6,125 nt of DNA from Actinomycetes bacterium (lineage in GTDB: Bacteria; Actinomycetota; Coriobacteriia; Anaerosomatales; JAJZPX01), in NCBI GenBank assembly GCA_021811025.1, contig JAJZPX010000126.1, positions 1 to 6,125 of the forward strand, given 5' to 3'. The translations under genes were made by a program, and so were the position numbers. Below the pieces are notes generated by a model. It did no database searches. It worked only from the letters and a program-made list of their open reading frames with translations, and was not told the DNA's origin. This document shows, in pieces, positions 5,260 through 6,125 of the stretch; positions within the stretch are counted from its first letter, which is position 1; each line of letters opens with the position of its first letter.

Positions 5260-6125
5260 ATGGGGCAGCTGCCAACTTGGGGTCTTTCGCGGAGAGCCGC
5301 AATTGCGGGATTGGTGCTGCTCAGCCTACTTCTTGGTTCGCTCGACACCATTCCAAGACTCAACCTCATGGTCCTGTTGACGTATCCTGCGCCGACGATG
5401 CTGACCGTCGCCGCCGCGTTTGCCATCGGATTCTACTTCAGCCCGCGGTACGCCGCGCTTCTCGCCGTACCGCTCGCTCTCGTGTCCAACTTGTGGTTCG
5501 CCGGAGTGAGGCTATGGTTCGCCTCCGGAATGCACCTCGCGTACGTGCCCGGCATCTTGAACGATGCTTTGGCGCGAGAAGGCGGGGCACCCGCGTTCCT
5601 CCAGGCGCTCGGACTTGATACCGTGCGTGTCGCCCTCCTCTTTCTGCTTGTCGCTTTGGTGTCGCGACTGCTCGCACGCTACGCCTGGCAACCGATCGAA
5701 CGGCGTATCGGCAACAAGCATCTCGTTCTTGGACTTTCGGCGCTCGCCGGCTCCACAGCCGCAGCGACAATGGCTATCCTGCTGACTCCGGGTGGGGTGA
5801 GGAGCTCCAATGCGCTCGCCGCAGCTGTTCTTGCTGCAGTCATCTGTGCCCCGGGGGCGTACGTCGCGATTGCCTTGATGAGCACCGCGAGGATTGCCCG
5901 CACTCTCGATGCAGTGCCTACTTGGCTTGGCATCGCTGCCCCGATCACAACTGGCGCCTTGTATGTCTTCATTGCGTTGGGCACGGTGAGGGCGTTAGAC
6001 GGGCAGGAATTGATGCGGTGGTCTGTCAATGGCGTAGCCCTCCTGATGGCGGTTCTGTCCATTGCAGTCTCGGTGCCCGTTTCCAGGCCGCTCCTGCCAG
6101 TCCTGCTGAAGGCGGCAAGAAGCGC
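5260..6125 (+). CDS. Unrecognised multi-pass membrane protein (partial, runs off the right edge)
   Basis: ATG 5260 is preceded by GGAGG (5251-5255) at a spacing of 4, and the frame stays open for 288 codons to the window end with no stop. The product is strongly hydrophobic, with about eight likely membrane spans near residues 13-28, 38-59, 64-83, 121-138, 154-175, 184-206, 222-243 and 256-278. Short polar loops include RRIGNK at 148-153, and residues 84-118 form a longer exposed region. The N-terminus is MGQLPTWGLSRRAAIAG, with positive charges before the first span. No transporter, kinase or enzyme motif is evident, so no function is assigned. Third codon positions are less GC-rich than in purL, with many CTT, TTG, ATT and GCT codons, which suggests a different history. 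It follows the attC-like core in the same orientation and could be cargo of a second cassette. A TACAGT (5224-5229) is a possible -10 box without a good -35. Confidence 0.82.
   Translation, partial: MGQLPTWGLSRRAAIAGLVLLSLLLGSLDTIPRLNLMVLLTYPAPTMLTVAAAFAIGFYFSPRYAALLAVPLALVSNLWFAGVRLWFASGMHLAYVPGILNDALAREGGAPAFLQALGLDTVRVALLFLLVALVSRLLARYAWQPIERRIGNKHLVLGLSALAGSTAAATMAILLTPGGVRSSNALAAAVLAAVICAPGAYVAIALMSTARIARTLDAVPTWLGIAAPITTGALYVFIALGTVRALDGQELMRWSVNGVALLMAVLSIAVSVPVSRPLLPVLLKAARS

Noticed and set aside
4344..5426. A 360-codon open frame on the minus strand over the toxin-antitoxin genes and attC
   Set aside because: It runs antisense to two well-recognised genes and through the palindrome, with no ribosome site or family pattern.

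Overview
The window looks like chromosomal DNA of a high-GC bacterium. Strong Shine-Dalgarno sites, GC-rich third codon positions, a small-type PurL and secreted or lipid-anchored proteins would suit an actinobacterial lineage, for instance one near Coriobacteriia. That placement is an impression from style, not from a marker gene.

Left part (1-1738). The 5' end of an unidentified minus-strand gene runs off the left edge (1-76). It is followed by the broken remnant of a flavodoxin-like gene (149-258). Next come two plus-strand exported proteins. One is a small matrixin-like zinc metalloprotease with an unusual HExxHxxGxxE signature (418-1002). The other is a lipoprotein (about 959-1738) whose start codon is unclear, because the strong Shine-Dalgarno lies before an ATC rather than an ATG/GTG/TTG. 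The pair is probably co-transcribed and acts outside the membrane.

Middle (1739-4308). A hairpin separates the lipoprotein gene from a convergent, full-length purL on the minus strand (1799-4069). PurL is the synthetase subunit of FGAM synthase in purine synthesis; purS, purQ and purF are not in view. Its upstream region holds a possible minus-strand -10 box (4159-4164) and, further out, two short inverted repeats (4265-4301).

Right part (4309-6125). This is the most interesting segment. A Phd/YefM antitoxin gene and a PIN-family (COG1569-like) toxin gene overlap by GTGA, with their own promoter and an operator-like inverted repeat. Thirteen bases after the toxin stop lies a 98-bp imperfect palindrome (5095-5192) with the architecture of an integron attC site: R''-L''-variable loop-L'-R', with one unpaired base in the L arm. 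The R'' heptamer GCATAAC is the exact complement of GTTATGC at 4308-4314, just upstream of the toxin-antitoxin promoter. This is what a mobile gene cassette spanning 4309-5186 predicts. No integrase gene is in the window, and no clear second attC lies on the left, so this is either a lone cassette at a secondary site next to purL or the edge of an integrase-less array. After the attC core, an unrecognised multi-pass membrane protein (5260 to the right edge, no stop reached) reads in the same direction and may belong to the next cassette.
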